The notes under the pieces are model-generated. The model had not been told where the DNA came from. It saw only the letters and a program-made list of their open reading frames with translations, and did not search any database. The translations under genes were made by a program, and so were the position numbers. Positions 1 through 11,230 of a DNA stretch of 64,000 nt are shown piece by piece (position 1 is the first letter of the stretch; every line of letters starts with the position of its first letter). The stretch lies in the NCBI GenBank assembly GCA_961205875.1, contig OY540813.1, positions 8,651,001-8,715,000 on the forward strand, written 5' to 3'. Source of the stretch: Sialis fuliginosa (lineage: Eukaryota; Arthropoda; Insecta; Megaloptera; Sialidae).

Positions 1-583
1 AAGAAAAATTTAATATTTTACCCCCTGTCACATATGAAGAGTTGTAATTGATTACATTCGATCTGGCGGGCAAAAATACTACGGAAGAGGGATTATTAGG
101 GGGACAAAACAACCCCTTATCTTACATAGGAGTCGCGACTTATATTATAAATGCGAAAGTGTATCTCTCAGTCTGTCTATTTGTTACCTGTTCACGACTA
201 AACTGCTTTACCGATTTTGATGAAATTTGGCAGTGAGATAGCTTACATCCCGAGGACGGATTAAGGCTATTTCGTATCTCGAAAATTCAACCCCTAAGGA
301 ATTGCAAGGGAGAGGAAAATTTTTAATTTTTTTTAGTAATTAATATTTTACCCGTTACATATGAAGGGTTGTAAGTGGTTTTATTCGATCCAGCGGGAAA
401 AATACCACGGGGGCGGGGGTTTTAGGGCGGAAAAACCCCTCTATCTCGCATAGGAGCCGACACATTTACGATTTTGTATAATTAAAGAAAACTAAAAATA
501 AGATAAATTTAATATTTTACCCCCTGTCACATATGAAGGGTTTCGAAATCCACGCGAGCGAAGTCGCGGGTAGCAGCTAGTAA
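1..583. repeat. Patchwork of retrotransposon 3'-end relics
   Basis: A block beginning TAATATTTTACCC and including CACATATGAAG (degraded to GTTACATATGAAG in the second copy) occurs three times, at about 9, 341 and 509. The first two copies continue through a similar G-rich stretch to CATAGGAG. On the minus strand, 120-300 reads as a GGGGTTGAATTTTCGA block, then CAAATTTCATCAAAATCGG, a GACAGACTGAG run and CGCATTTATAATATAAGT. That order is the familiar 3' end of RTE-like non-LTR retrotransposons in insects (known family pattern). A plus-strand tail, GCGAGCGAAGTCGCGGGTA then CAGCTAGTA, closes the block at 548-583. The same tail type recurs at 62,285-62,317 and, degraded, at 47,899-47,920. The class assignment is by remembered resemblance only, and the short open frame at 48-236 lies inside the repeat. 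Confidence 0.55.
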
Positions 584-1542
584 GTCATAATTGAAAGAAA
601 AAAAAACCTATAATAAATAATTTTCACGCACCTTTTATGCTATGCTATTTTTATTATATGCACACAGCTAGATTAAATGATGTTTGTTAATTAAAGAATT
701 TCGCGGTATAAAAGAATTATAAAAAGAAAGTTCAATATTCCTCTATTGTCTGCTAGCGGCGCTAGTAGGCTTTGTGCACATTAGTATATTTCAGTGATAA
801 TTGATTAACAGAGAAATGTCTATTTGGAACTATCATCTCTCATACATACTAAATTTTAATTGTAATTTAAAGTATATTTATTTGCATATTATAAATTTTC
901 AACTGACGCCTCTGGGATAATATGCGATTTTGACACAATTAAAAAAAAATGGCCGCCGACAAATTTTGGTAACACTTTCATATACGGACTAGCATCGGTT
1001 GTTATGTATCCATAGTCTTTTCTAATCTAACAATAAGCTCTTGAAGAACTCATTTAACACAATCGAAATAAATATAATGTACCTACATAATACTTTTCAT
1101 CAACAAAATTATATTTTATGGCTCTACAGTATTATAAATCTCATTGTAGATTTTTACTACACAACAAAATAAAATATCAAACAATGTACTTTACAACATC
1201 CTTTAAACAGATAACTCATTTTCGTATTGTACACATTTTATTATACAAAATAATGTTACGTACATACATCTCCGTACATATAAAGTACGATAATATACAT
1301 CACGAACATACATACACACACGCATTCACACACGATAATATTTTTTATACACATTCACGTTACAAGCTATTGTATTTAGACTACCTTATATTTTACGTTT
1401 GGACATTTTATTTTGTTATACATACAATACTGAATTTATATCTCTTAATTTATTTTTATTTCCGCGATACACTTTAACTTGTTTACGTCGAAAGTACATT
1501 TTACCGGAATAAATATAAAACACTGGCACATACACATGGACG
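584..1542. other. AT-rich non-coding DNA
   Basis: No gene is supported. It holds the palindromic motif CTAGCGGCGCTAG near 753, and a CATACACACACGC-type low-complexity stretch at about 1,300-1,345. An open frame of 119 codons at 1,118-1,477 has the Tyr/His/Ile/Phe-rich composition expected of random AT-rich DNA with ACAT repeats. Confidence 0.6.
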
Positions 1543-2062
1543 CAGTGGTTCTCAAACATAGGCGGTTAGGGAAAAAAGTTAATAATTACAAATAATATGT
1601 ACTTTGTGTTTGATTAATAAATAATTATAATTATTTTTTTATGAAAATTACAAATACTTTAGATACAAAGTTTGTTTTTTAACCTTTGTGTGAATGCATT
1701 TTATACAGAAAGGTAGTACATTTTCAGGAATATGAGCAATATTTATGTTATAATTATAACATAATCAAGTTCATAAAAAAATATGCGTTTGCCCCCTCCA
1801 CCATTCTTTTTTTTTATAAAATAAATGTAATTTAGGAATGAAATCATAATTTGTACGAATTAACTGTCAAAATATGAATGTATAAAAATATCCTCTATAG
1901 CTTCCCCCAAACTCTAGTACTTTTCCACCGGAATCTAGTATTGTATTTCTCGTGTCCTCGATGAAGGAGATATCTGATTAATTCAATGATTAATTCATAA
2001 TTGTAATTAGTACATAGGAAGGATTTAACAAAATAAAAAAATACTTTTTCTCTAGTGTAGGT

Positions 2063-3489
2063 CAGTGCTTCTTAAACTTTTTGATGTCGCGGCTCCCCTG
2101 CAACTCAAATTGATAACCCACGGCCTCCTTAATTTTTTTTTTGGAACCCAAGTTGATTAAAGAAATTCATTTGTTTAATCTTTACTCCTGTACAACTGTA
2201 GTGCTATCTAGCCGTAAAGGAAGTATTTAGGATTCTCGCCAACAGTTTAAAATTTTTGATTAAAAAAAAAACAGTTGTAAAAATATAATCATTTTAACAT
2301 TTCAGCATTTTAACAAAATTTCATATAATCATAATTTAAGCAAGTATGTACATCAGTGGCGAGGCGTGAAATTTTTAATAAGGGAAGCATATTTTGTCAA
2401 TCCTCCTATTAACAAAAAAAACTATTTATGAAACACTTTAAGTTCAAGCTTTTACTTTTTTAAATAAATTCTTATATATTTATATAGTAACTAAATGATT
2501 CTATGTCTTATTCTACTGTATTTTAGTCGATATTTGTATGACAAGTTGAAGTTCACTGCAGGAAATATCACTAAAAAATTTCGAATTTTTGATTTCATTA
2601 AAAGTATGTTTATTGTATAGAAAATGACGTGAAAAGTTGTTTGTTTCAAACCGCAGGTCTGTATCTCAAATCGTTCCCGAGATATAGCCTCTCAAAGTTT
2701 TAGTTTTTTCAAATTTTTGGAGAAAAAAGGCCATAACTTTTGAACGGGTAGTCGGAATTGATTTTTGTTGACGGATTTGAAATCAGCGTGTCAAAATCTA
2801 TATAATAACATGTATAATACTTTAAAATCCGACAAAAAAAATTTGGCCAAAAATCGACATTTTTTTAAGGTATACCCCTTTGAATTTTTTCGATTTTTCG
2901 CGAATTTTTTTTTTCCGAGTCTTAAGGTATTATACATGTCATTATATAGATTCTGACACGCTGATTACAAATCCGTCAATTAAAATCAATTCCGACCACT
3001 CGTTCAAAAGTTATGGCCTTTTTTCTCCAAAAATTTGAAAAAACTAAAACTTTGAGAGGCTATATCTCGAGAACGGTTTGAGATACAGACCTGCGGTTTG
3101 AAACAAACAACTTTTCACGTCATTTTCTATACAATAAACATACTTTTAATGAAATCAAAAATTCAAAAAAATTTAGTGAAATTTCCTGTAGTGAACTTCA
3201 ACTCGTCATACTAATATCGACTAAAAAACAAGAAAACAAGACGTAGAGGTATTATATTTTTTATATTTTTAAATTATTTATTAACTGAAAACACAGATTT
3301 GTATTTATTTACCAATAAAATAAGGGAAGCACTGCTTCCCCAGTTTCCATGGACGCTTCGCCACTTCATAATACATGTAGTATTTAACAATAATATATTT
3401 ATTTGTTATATTTGCAGTTCTTCGTGGCCCTCTTGTGGGAAGGTCACGGCTCCCTAGGGAGCCACGGCCCACTACTTTAAGAAGTACTG
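2063..3489. mobile_element. hAT-type non-autonomous element with 8-bp target duplication
   Basis: The left terminus is CAGTGCTTCTTAAACTTT. The right terminus in reverse complement is CAGTACTTCTTAAAGTAG. Similarity continues into the GTCGCGGCTCCC / GCCGTGGCTCCC subterminal blocks. The flanks GTGTAGGT at 2,055-2,062 and GTGTAGGT at 3,490-3,497 are identical, an exact 8-bp duplication as made by hAT transposases. It has no transposase open frame. Most of its length is a later insertion (2,354-3,366), leaving only about 414 bp of its own sequence, so it is a MITE-sized element that was itself a target. Confidence 0.88.
2354..3366. mobile_element. Foldback hAT-like element, copy A
   Basis: Its ends are CAGTGGCGAGGCGTG on the left and, in reverse complement, AAGTGGCGAAGCGTCC on the right. 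Most of the interior is a giant palindrome with arms of roughly 350 bp (about 2,505-2,865 and 2,885-3,245). Matching landmarks are GACGTGAAAAGTTG with CAACTTTTCACGTC, GGCCATAACTTTTGAACG with CGTTCAAAAGTTATGGCC, and GACGGATTTGAAATCAGCG with its mirror. Copy B at 56,104-57,148 has the same layout and proves the boundaries. I see no clear target duplication for this copy: the flanks are ATGTACAT and CATAATAC. The 63-codon open frame in the palindrome centre is a by-product of the repeat. Confidence 0.85.
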
Positions 3490-3666
3490 GTGTAGGTAAT
3501 AGTCAGTTTCAAAGAAGTGTAAATATTATATAAAAATTAATTTATCATAATTTAAGTCTACTTTATACAGTTGAAATGTGTCATGACCAATATGTATTTA
3601 ATATTTGGCATTATAATTAAGTAAACAACCAGATAAATATAAGAGGACACATTTTAAAAACCACTG

Positions 3667-4516
3667 CATCGTTGTGTATACCTTTTTCAGATGCCTAAAT
3701 TATGCACTGACACAATTTCATTTTCTGTATTCCACTGGAAAACATTGCTTTACACTTGGCGAGATAACCGACACAGCGGACCCGAAATTTAAAGCGGAGA
3801 CATGCAAAACAGATAAGGGTCTGAGATAGAGAAAAGGTGTTTTGTGCGAGAATATGAGAGCTATTTATATTCCGAGAACAAAACAAACTTTCTATGATGC
3901 AATAGCCGAAACGGAAGCGGATATAAGCGAGAGAACGGTGGGGACGATGACGACGACGACGACGGGAACGAAGCAGATTCGTTTAAATTAGCGAACGCTG
4001 TTGTCTTGTAAATAATTTCGTTGTTTATTGTTGAAATTTCGGCGATTTATGGTCCAATGTGCTTTGAGTAGTTTTTGTAAATTTTGTTTTTGTAATATGT
4101 TTCAACAATTGTTCTCGACAACTCATTGAATAATATTATTTAATTTCTATTTCACTGTCGTCTTAATCTTGTTGTTCATTATGCATATTAATCTATAAAA
4201 AGTGGACAACGTAAAAAACGAACCATCTTTTCAAATAGAATAATTAATTTAATGGATCAATGTTATAAATTCACCATCAAGCCAACATATTTATATAATT
4301 TACATTGAGTGAACTAAACAACACCAACCCGAAGCATAAACAAAACCTTCACACCCTCTTAACAGCCGCAACTTTTGCATAAAGTGCCAGGGATCGACAC
4401 ACCTATCATTTATTTCAATTTCACCAATGTCATTAGGAGGTCATCTATTACAGACTTCTAGACCAGTAAAACATTGAGGCGGGGGTTTGTGCGTTATTGC
4501 ATCTACGTATTATATA
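3667..4516. other. Non-coding DNA with a short (GAC)n tract
   Basis: It holds a moderately GC-rich patch at about 3,900-3,990 with (GAC)5 at 3,949-3,963, then AT-rich sequence. No gene, RNA or transposon end was recognised. Confidence 0.5.
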
Positions 4517-4518
4517 TA

Positions 4519-5441
4519 CAGGATGATGCCCAAGTTCCCAAAAAAGTTATTGGTAATCTGGCTGAAAATTTACTACTGACAAGTAACAAGTGCCATTCGC
4601 CGATATTCTTGAAACTTTGCACACACGTAATACATCGAAAAACATTAAACACGTGTTTTTTTTATTTTGGCTAACAAGGTGTTTTAAGGTTAGAAAACGC
4701 ATTCGAAAGTTTAGCACAATGCTAACCTAACACTACTCATGAGTGTCATTCTTATACAACTTTTACGACATTTCTCTATCATAAATTTAATTGTCTGCGT
4801 ATTTTTGGGATTACTAATGACGATTTTGACATTAGTTTAACGAGATTTAGAATTACAAATACGCAATGGTGGACAAAATCGCAGAAGTTTCAAAAACTTT
4901 ATTTAACGCCAATTCCAAAGTTTATTAGATACATGATTACGATTTTGACAACAGTTATATCAATCTAGGGGTGGCGGATGAAAAATTCAGTAAGGCGTAT
5001 CCAAATGGCGGAAATTGGGCAAATATCGGTGGGCAAACTTCTTAACACTCTTCTTTCAAATGACTGAAACAATAAGCCAATCACTGAAATTATGATAGAG
5101 AAATGTCGTTAAAAGAGAATGACACTCATGAGTAGTGTTAGGCTAGCATTGTGCTAAATGATGTTAAATTTTCGAATACGTATTCTAATCTTAAAACGCC
5201 TTATTGGCCAAAATAAAAAAAAACACGTGTTTAATGTTTTTCGATGTACTACGTGTGTGCAAAGTTTAAAGAATATCGGTGAATGGCATTTGAGTTGTTT
5301 TACTTCTTAACACTACAATAGTAGCAGAAATACATGTTTCTAAAGATATACATTTTTAAATTGTTTGTAAAGATTATGTTATCTGTTCGTATACTCGTAC
5401 TTTTTTTTAATAATTGACCTAATCAAATTAAGGACATCCTA
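4519..5441. mobile_element. TA-flanked foldback element
   Basis: The left end is TA|CAGGATGATGCC. The right end in reverse complement is TA|TAGGATGTCC, with the terminal C apparently mutated. TA at 4,517-4,518 and 5,442-5,443 would be a Tc1/mariner-style target duplication. Inside are inverted arms of about 210 bp at 4,585-4,795 and 5,085-5,300. They share blocks such as AACACGTGTTT, GAGTGTCATTC / GAATGACACTC and CTATCATAA / TTATGATAG. The arms surround a spacer of about 290 bp with two related ATGACGATTTTGACA / ATTACGATTTTGACA segments. No transposase is visible. Confidence 0.7.
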
Positions 5442-5665
5442 TATATCGTATATATGTGCGATAAAGAGTATTTACGTGTGGGTGTGCATGGATGTGAGAG
5501 CCCATCACAGTGGCTGACGGTCGATGCAATTTGGCTGTCAGTAAGAGAAAAACCAAGCAAAAGAAGAGGATTTAGGGTCTGGCACACAATGCGCATTTTT
5601 TCCGTTCGACAATCATCATTGTCTTTAATGGAAGACAACATTCGTAGCCGATTAAATGCTTACCG

Positions 5666-5691
5666 GTGTGTGTGTGTGTGTGTGTGTGTGT
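5666..5691. repeat. (GT)13 microsatellite
   Basis: Uninterrupted alternating G and T over 26 bases. Confidence 0.97.
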
Positions 5692-5916
5692 AGACTTGTG
5701 CGGGTGGTAGATAGGCCAAAAGGGGGAAGGGTGACATGAGACAGTTACGTCACGCTGTGGAATGAGTCGTGCTCAATGCAAGTCCTTCCTCTCTAATTAG
5801 TTGTTGCAACGGGAAACCCATGTGGCTGAGTATATTGTTTCCATCAGCACAATGCTCTCTCTTTCAACTGCAGACATTTCTCGTATTAGATACAATGAGA
5901 CTCAAATTCGCCGCGA

Positions 5917-5930
5917 ACAATCGCGATTGT
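5917..5930. promoter_or_regulatory. Paired Sox-type half-sites in a perfect palindrome
   Basis: ACAATCGCGATTGT is its own reverse complement and holds two ACAAT half-sites head to head. A further CAATTGTT lies 13 bases downstream. ACAAT is the core bound by Sox HMG proteins (known). Binding here is inferred. Confidence 0.25.
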
Positions 5931-6812
5931 GTTTCAGCTTCCCAATTGTTAATATAAACCATTATCACAACAAAAATGCTATGTGTTAAGAAATTACTTT
6001 GTCCTTTTAGTTACAAGGACGATAATGCTAAATCGAATAAAACAGAAAAGTATATATTAATATGTGCATTTATTTATTCTAAAGATCAGCACGAATAATT
6101 CAAAACTTTTAACAGTATTACGTAATTTTAAATATTATAGAAACATTGAATAAATAATAATAAAACAATTTTTCAAACATTAACTACAACTATGTATACA
6201 CAGGTAATAACAATATTAAAAGAGTTTAAAAATACTTTCCAGCAAGTTTTTAATCAGTAAAACGAGCTAAATTGCAGTAATAAGATTTAAAATTAATGTA
6301 AACTGCTCATTATACCACTATTAAGGAATGGAAACAGTGTATATATTATGTATACACTATGTGAAGATAGAGAGAGAAAGTGAATATTTGAGCGTTATTA
6401 GGGTAGACACACACACAGATATTATACAATATTACATAATTGTAACAGATACAATTAAACTACCCTTTAGAATAACTAGATTTTTATTTTATAAATATTT
6501 CTATTATTTTATTTTATTTTTTTCAATTTTGTAGATTTATCAAATTGATGTAGTTCTAAATTTATATATGAAGAAAATATTAAAAAATTATTCAATATTT
6601 TTTCGAGAAGGATTATAATCTTATATTTAAATAAATTGTTAGCTCGCATTTGATATCTCACTTGCTGGGATTTAATTTAAAAAAATGGTTTTCGCCCCTT
6701 CAATGGCTATTTAGGCACGTATAAAAAATACTGAAATACATGTTTCATCATTTGTATTGTAGAATCCGTGTAAATCCGACCAAACAATATTTTTACCCAC
6801 ACAAACTTTTAC

Positions 6813-6900
6813 GCCCATTTTGATCTCTGTAGGGGTTGAATTTCGAAAAATCCTTTCTTTCAGATCATATGCACGTCAAGACACTTCGATGCAAAGTCAA
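6813..6900 (+). repeat. Retrotransposon 3'-region relic
   Basis: The order 'TTTTGATCTCTGTAGG', 'GGGGTTGAATTTCGAAAAAT', 'CCTTTCTTT' resembles the GGGGTTGAATTTTCAAAAATCC block seen in RTE-like 3' untranslated regions of moths and butterflies. The assignment is from memory of the family pattern. The rest of the element is missing. Confidence 0.35.
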
Positions 6901-7203
6901 TACCATTTTTTATTTGCGAGATTTCGTGCACGTAAAAAATGACACGCACGTACGTACATACACATACATCTTTCTGAAAATATTGTAAATACATATACTA
7001 TAATGACCTTGAAACATAAAAATATTATAATTTTGATTTTCGGACCGATTACAATAATGCAAACAATATCTATGCTATAATCACTAATGGCATGAGGTAT
7101 TATGATACTGTAGTTAATTCAAAATGGACGATATACATATCTACTGAATACTATATTATTACAGTACACAATTATATTTGTTGTCAGTACGCATCAACCC
7201 TAA

Positions 7204-7266
7204 GGCAGTACTCGTCATTGCATACGTTATGGTAATGCGAACGCGGAAACACGAACCGTAGTTGGA
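7204..7266 (+). repeat. Dispersed-repeat fragment, pair of 60,668-60,730
   Basis: It shares with 60,668-60,730 the ordered blocks TCGTCATTGCAT, ACGTT, GGTAATGC, and GAACCGT followed by GTT. Spacing differs by small indels. The family is unknown. Confidence 0.4.
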
Positions 7267-7854
7267 TTGAACATTGCACATGCATTTATGTTATAGTGGT
7301 TGGTGATTACATTAGTCAGTGGGCAAATTCTAGCTTCTCATAGATCCAGTACACATATATACAGTATAACATGTGTACATTGTACATGCGTATAGTGCCA
7401 GATTGTTATTATAAATTTTAGGGGTGGTGTGACTGTTGCGGTATCAATAATAAACAGAATTGGCAGCATATTTATGTGAAAAACTTATTTGTAATAATTT
7501 TGGTAACAATTTTTTAAATAAAATAAATTCATATGAAAAAATATTTCATAGATGACACAATTCTCTACAAAAACCACTCTTGAAATTTTACCATTTTTTT
7601 CTATAGTAGAGTATCACTTTAGAGCTATCGATTTTGAGGGTTTCATTTATTCTATATCTATTCAAAAATTTAACTGTGTTATGGTAATAAAAATCAAAGT
7701 ACATTGACATAAATCTGGAATATCATAATAGTTATTCGAAAATAAACTCTATACTCTGTTTTAATTAAGTTTACAGTGGTTGCCGGGGTTTTTGACGGTA
7801 CGAATCGCGAATCGTTAAACTTAAATGAAATAGAGTATAATATGATATGGATCT

Positions 7855-7991
7855 AGGCTTCTGGGTGTAAGTCGCATCTTACACTTTTAGACGAAACGTT
7901 GGCCGATAACACGCCCAAATCGACGCGGCTTTTACCAAGAAGCCATGATCTATATCAAGATCGCCGCGGAAGCTTCAAGACTTGTATAAAT
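7855..7991 (+). repeat. Hammerhead-like palindromic repeat, copy 1 (internally deleted)
   Basis: It starts AGGCTTCTGGGTGTAAGTCG, loses the middle, then gives GACGAAACGTTGGCCGATAA, CGACGCGGCTTTTACC and AAGAAGCC. It ends in a non-palindromic tail, ATCAAGATCGCCGCGGAAGC and CAAGACTTGTATAAAT. The same order occurs at 14,703 and 25,613. The half carrying CTGAAGA is deleted here. Confidence 0.75.
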
Positions 7992-9957
7992 GTATAACAC
8001 TAGTATGATTTTTATAATCTGTTTATATACACGAATTGATTTTAATTATAGTATAAAATAAAAGCTAATATCCGTTTGTACATTTATATTGAACATAATA
8101 TGTCATGATACGTCTATTATTCCTTCTGCATAATCAACCCTTTACAATACACATACAGAAAACAAATAAAAACACATTTTATTTTATTTCTTTGTATTAA
8201 ATTTATTCCTCGAAGTAATTACCCCATTCAAATCAAATCTAAACAAAAGGATATGTGTATAATATATATGTGTTCTTTACGTTACGTAAATATGTATATA
8301 GTACAACGAATTATCTCTAATTTCCGTATTATGCGTAAAACAATACAAATTTCACGATCCATATAAATATCATATTTCATAACCCGCGGCGAAAAATGTT
8401 TTATTTCAGTAATGTACTGAAGTAAACATTCAAGTCAACTGAATATTACAATACACTGTTATAGGAATATCAGTTTACACAATATACTAACAATAAGTAT
8501 ATAATAAATGTATTAAAGCTTTTATTGAACCTCTAGAATGTAGATAGTAAATGTAGTCCATAGTTTTTTTTTAAATTCAAGTTAAAACTAATTTAAAAAA
8601 ATACTTACTTAGTTAATAATAATAACAAGGCTACACAAAAAAATAATAGTAACGAACCAAAAAGCGACCTATATAGCATTGTGATATTGGTCGAGCATAG
8701 TCGAAATCCAAATTTTTGTAAGTTTATGCTTACCTGTTTTTTTTTATTTGAGGTTGAATTTTAGGTTTAGCCAACTTGAAAAAATGTTTTGAGACATGTT
8801 CAATAAACCTTCCAAATTTCATTTGATTGCTTTTTTTATTATTCTAAAAATATCCTAGTCTCATTTTCCGAAGTGACTATTAAATACAACCCCTTATCTA
8901 AAAAATAAAAATGAGTTTACTTCCGAATAAAATACAAACCGTCAATACAAATCTATTATAAACACTGATTATATAATACAAAACCCCATTCATTTTTCAG
9001 TCTCAAAACTCCCATCTCAATACATAAACCCTTTAAAGTTCCTATAAAAATAAAAATTAACCCAATGATAAAAAAACAAGCATTATAAAACACAAATACA
9101 CCCATATCGCACGAGTATCCACCAATCGACAATGCAATAAATAAACGCTCGCTTACATCAGACACATATGTAAATATATATTGGTTAAAATCTAAATGAA
9201 ATGTAACCGAGCGGGCCCGACTTTCGCACATTCACGGGGCCGAGAGCAATGATGGATAGCGCACCCTTGTCAAAAAGTAGCTGAAATATTAAGAAGTATT
9301 AGCTTCGCATATCATGATGTTTTATTATAATAAGACGCCGTTGCGTTGTTCCCGTCTACATTTTCTCTCTCTCTTTTTCTTTTCACTTTATAGAAATATC
9401 CGCGAGGGAGCTGCGCATTTCGCATTCACAGTCAGTCGTTTGTGTCTTGTTGCTTATTATAAAAAAAAACATCTTACGTACTTAAGTAACAAAACATTTT
9501 TTTTTTTTATTAAAATGTTTATGTCCCTTGTCCAGAATGGTTTCTTTAGACAGCCATTGCGTGGTTATACAACTTTGTCTTAAATATTTATTTATTTTTA
9601 ATTTTTTGTTTTTATTTTTATTTTTCAGGTTGTTATTTTATTTATTTGTTTATTTTTATTTAATTTTTTTTTTATTTATTTTTTGTCGCGGTTGTTCTTA
9701 CGTTGTTTGTCTGCTACACCAACCTCTCCTAAACACAGGAACACTGAGATGGAAAGGATTAGCTTCGGGTTGATCAAAGCATTTAGGTATTAGAGGAACA
9801 TGAAGACCATACTTTAGAAACTTGATTACTTCTTTGAATAAAACTTTTTTCTTATTTATTATAATTAATGAAGTAGTAGTGTTTACTTAAACTTACAATT
9901 AGTTTAAGTGACTAAGAAACCACAGTTTCTCCGTTTTTACAGTAGTAGTAGTGTTTA
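7992..9957. other. AT-rich non-coding DNA
   Basis: Nothing gene-like is supported. At about 8,700-8,880 a sequence with CCTTCCAAATTTCATTTGAT resembles the 3' part of a retrotransposon. Long T-rich runs fill 9,590-9,690, which explains Phe/Leu-rich open frames there. A small GC-rich patch lies at 9,205-9,245. Confidence 0.5.
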
Positions 9958-9986
9958 AACAATACCACATAAAATGTGGTATTGTT
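9958..9986. repeat. Perfect 13-bp hairpin
   Basis: AACAATACCACAT, loop AAA, then ATGTGGTATTGTT. A direct AGTAGTAGTGTTTA repeat flanks it on the left. The 3' side is not U-rich, so it is not terminator-like. It is probably a MITE remnant. Confidence 0.85.
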
Positions 9987-10719
9987 ATATTATAAACGTA
10001 GCCATTGTATTTATTTATTCAATAAGACATTTATGTAAATTTTATTGAAACAAATAAATGTCAACTTATAAGCACCCTCAAACTATTCCTAAATATATAA
10101 ATATTCCATAAATATCTCTGATAAAATATCAACAACAAATCTCCGTCTTCCTTACTACACATATGTACATAAACATAATCAAAAATCTACAATGTCAACA
10201 TCCCACGGATATATTTGACTGTGGATACGAACAAATTACTTATGTACGATAAGAGAAACGAAGCTGTTTGAACTTTTTTTCAAAACTTTGTTCTTTAAAA
10301 GGGGAAAACTGGAATCCCACAGAGGACAGTACTATAATATGTAAAGTATAATGCGGATTGTTTTGAAAAACATCAAAGAAATTTCGTCAGTAGATGTTTC
10401 TTGGAAAACTGCCTTAGCAAACATATTTGTTTACTTTTTTCCATTTCACTGATGTCAACCGATACAATACATTTTGTTTTGTTGGACTTCAATTAGTAAG
10501 CAAAAAGATGAATTTGCTGAATGTTGTTTTAGATGAAATCCTACGCGTTGATACTTTTGCATATACCTACCTATATTAAAAATATAACATTTGAATGGAT
10601 GAATTTTACAAAAGATACATTCGTATTAAAGAAGATCAAACGACGAACATTCACTAATGGTATTTTATAATTGAAAAGTAAATAAAGATAGAAATCATTT
10701 GTACTACATATATATTATA
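9987..10719. other. AT-rich non-coding DNA
   Basis: I see no gene, RNA or complete repeat here. Confidence 0.5.
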
Positions 10720-10721
10720 TA

Positions 10722-10843
10722 CAGGTTGGAGCATTTAAAGTGATACAAATTTTTTTCTCAGAACCATTGCATATTGATTTTTGGTGAAAACATTTTTATA
10801 TGCAATGGTTCCGAGATAACAATGTGTAACACTTTAAATGCTG
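10722..10843. mobile_element. 122-bp hairpin MITE with TA flanks
   Basis: TA|CAGG...GCATTTAAAGTG runs at the left and CACTTTAAATGCTG|TA at the right. The arms keep pairing through TCTCAGAACCATTGCATAT / ATATGCAATGGTTCCGAGA, so almost the whole element folds into one stem around a loop of about 24 bases. TA on both sides (10,720-10,721 and 10,844-10,845) suggests a Tc1/mariner-type origin. A similar start, TATACAGGTCGCAGCATTT, sits alone at 43,800. Confidence 0.85.
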
Positions 10844-11230
10844 TATATTAAGCAAATAAATAATATTTATAATAAAATTTTTAAATAATGTATTTTTATA
10901 AAGAATAAATAAAATAATTTTTTTTTAAAGTATATTAGTTATCCAAAGATAAAAAAAATAGTAGCGACATTGTATGCTGGAGGCAGATACCACATTGATT
11001 ATAACCATCAATATAGTTTCAAAAGCAAATGTATATATAATGTGTATATATATGTATATATAAATGTATATATATAAACTGTATATTTACTTACAACAAG
11101 ACGTATTCGAAATTCAGGGACAAGTCACGCATGCAATAACTCGTGAGTAGGATGAAACTATTTTAAAATGCAGCAATTTTCTCCACCAAGTCTTCAGAAA
11201 CGATGCGATTAGTTCAATAAGCAACAACCA
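10844..11230. other. AT-rich DNA with (TATA)n low complexity
   Basis: Interrupted TATATA/TGTATA tracts fill 11,030-11,090. No gene is supported. Confidence 0.6.

Larger units (their letters stand above)
1543..3666. mobile_element. Probable outer hAT-type element, degraded
   Basis: The left end is CAGTGGTTCTCAAACAT and the right end, read in reverse complement, is CAGTGGTTTTTAAAATG. This is the CAGTGGTTCTCAAA class of termini typical of hAT transposons. The flanking 8-mers, CATGGACG on the left (1,535-1,542) and CATCGTTG on the right (3,667-3,674), agree at 5 of 8 positions, so the target duplication is at best eroded. No transposase reading frame remains, so it would be non-autonomous. Inside it lies the better-preserved hAT element at 2,063-3,489. 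The alternative is a chance pairing of two unrelated half-ends. Confidence 0.45.
5444..6000. other. Low-copy island with mixed composition
   Basis: This stretch is less AT-biased than its surroundings. Short open frames on both strands overlap each other, which argues against any one being real. It contains (GT)13 at 5,666-5,691, a CRE-like TTACGTCA at 5,746-5,753 and a palindromic Sox-like site at 5,917-5,930. It may be regulatory, which is inference only. Confidence 0.3.
6001..7854. other. AT-rich non-coding DNA with repeat relics
   Basis: It is mostly AT-rich with no supported gene. It includes a retrotransposon-like relic at 6,813-6,900 and a dispersed-repeat fragment at 7,204-7,266, listed separately. 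A stretch of (ACGT)/(ACAT) low complexity lies at about 6,945-6,970. Confidence 0.5.

Noticed and set aside
1118-1477. Longest open frame of the window (119 codons, plus strand)
   Set aside because: Extreme Tyr/His/Ile/Phe bias from AT-rich and ACAT-repeat DNA. No domain, and no start or splice context.
2765-2956. 63-codon frame conserved between two foldback copies
   Set aside because: As a gene it is explained by recent duplication of a palindrome. The mirrored frame on the opposite strand supports that.
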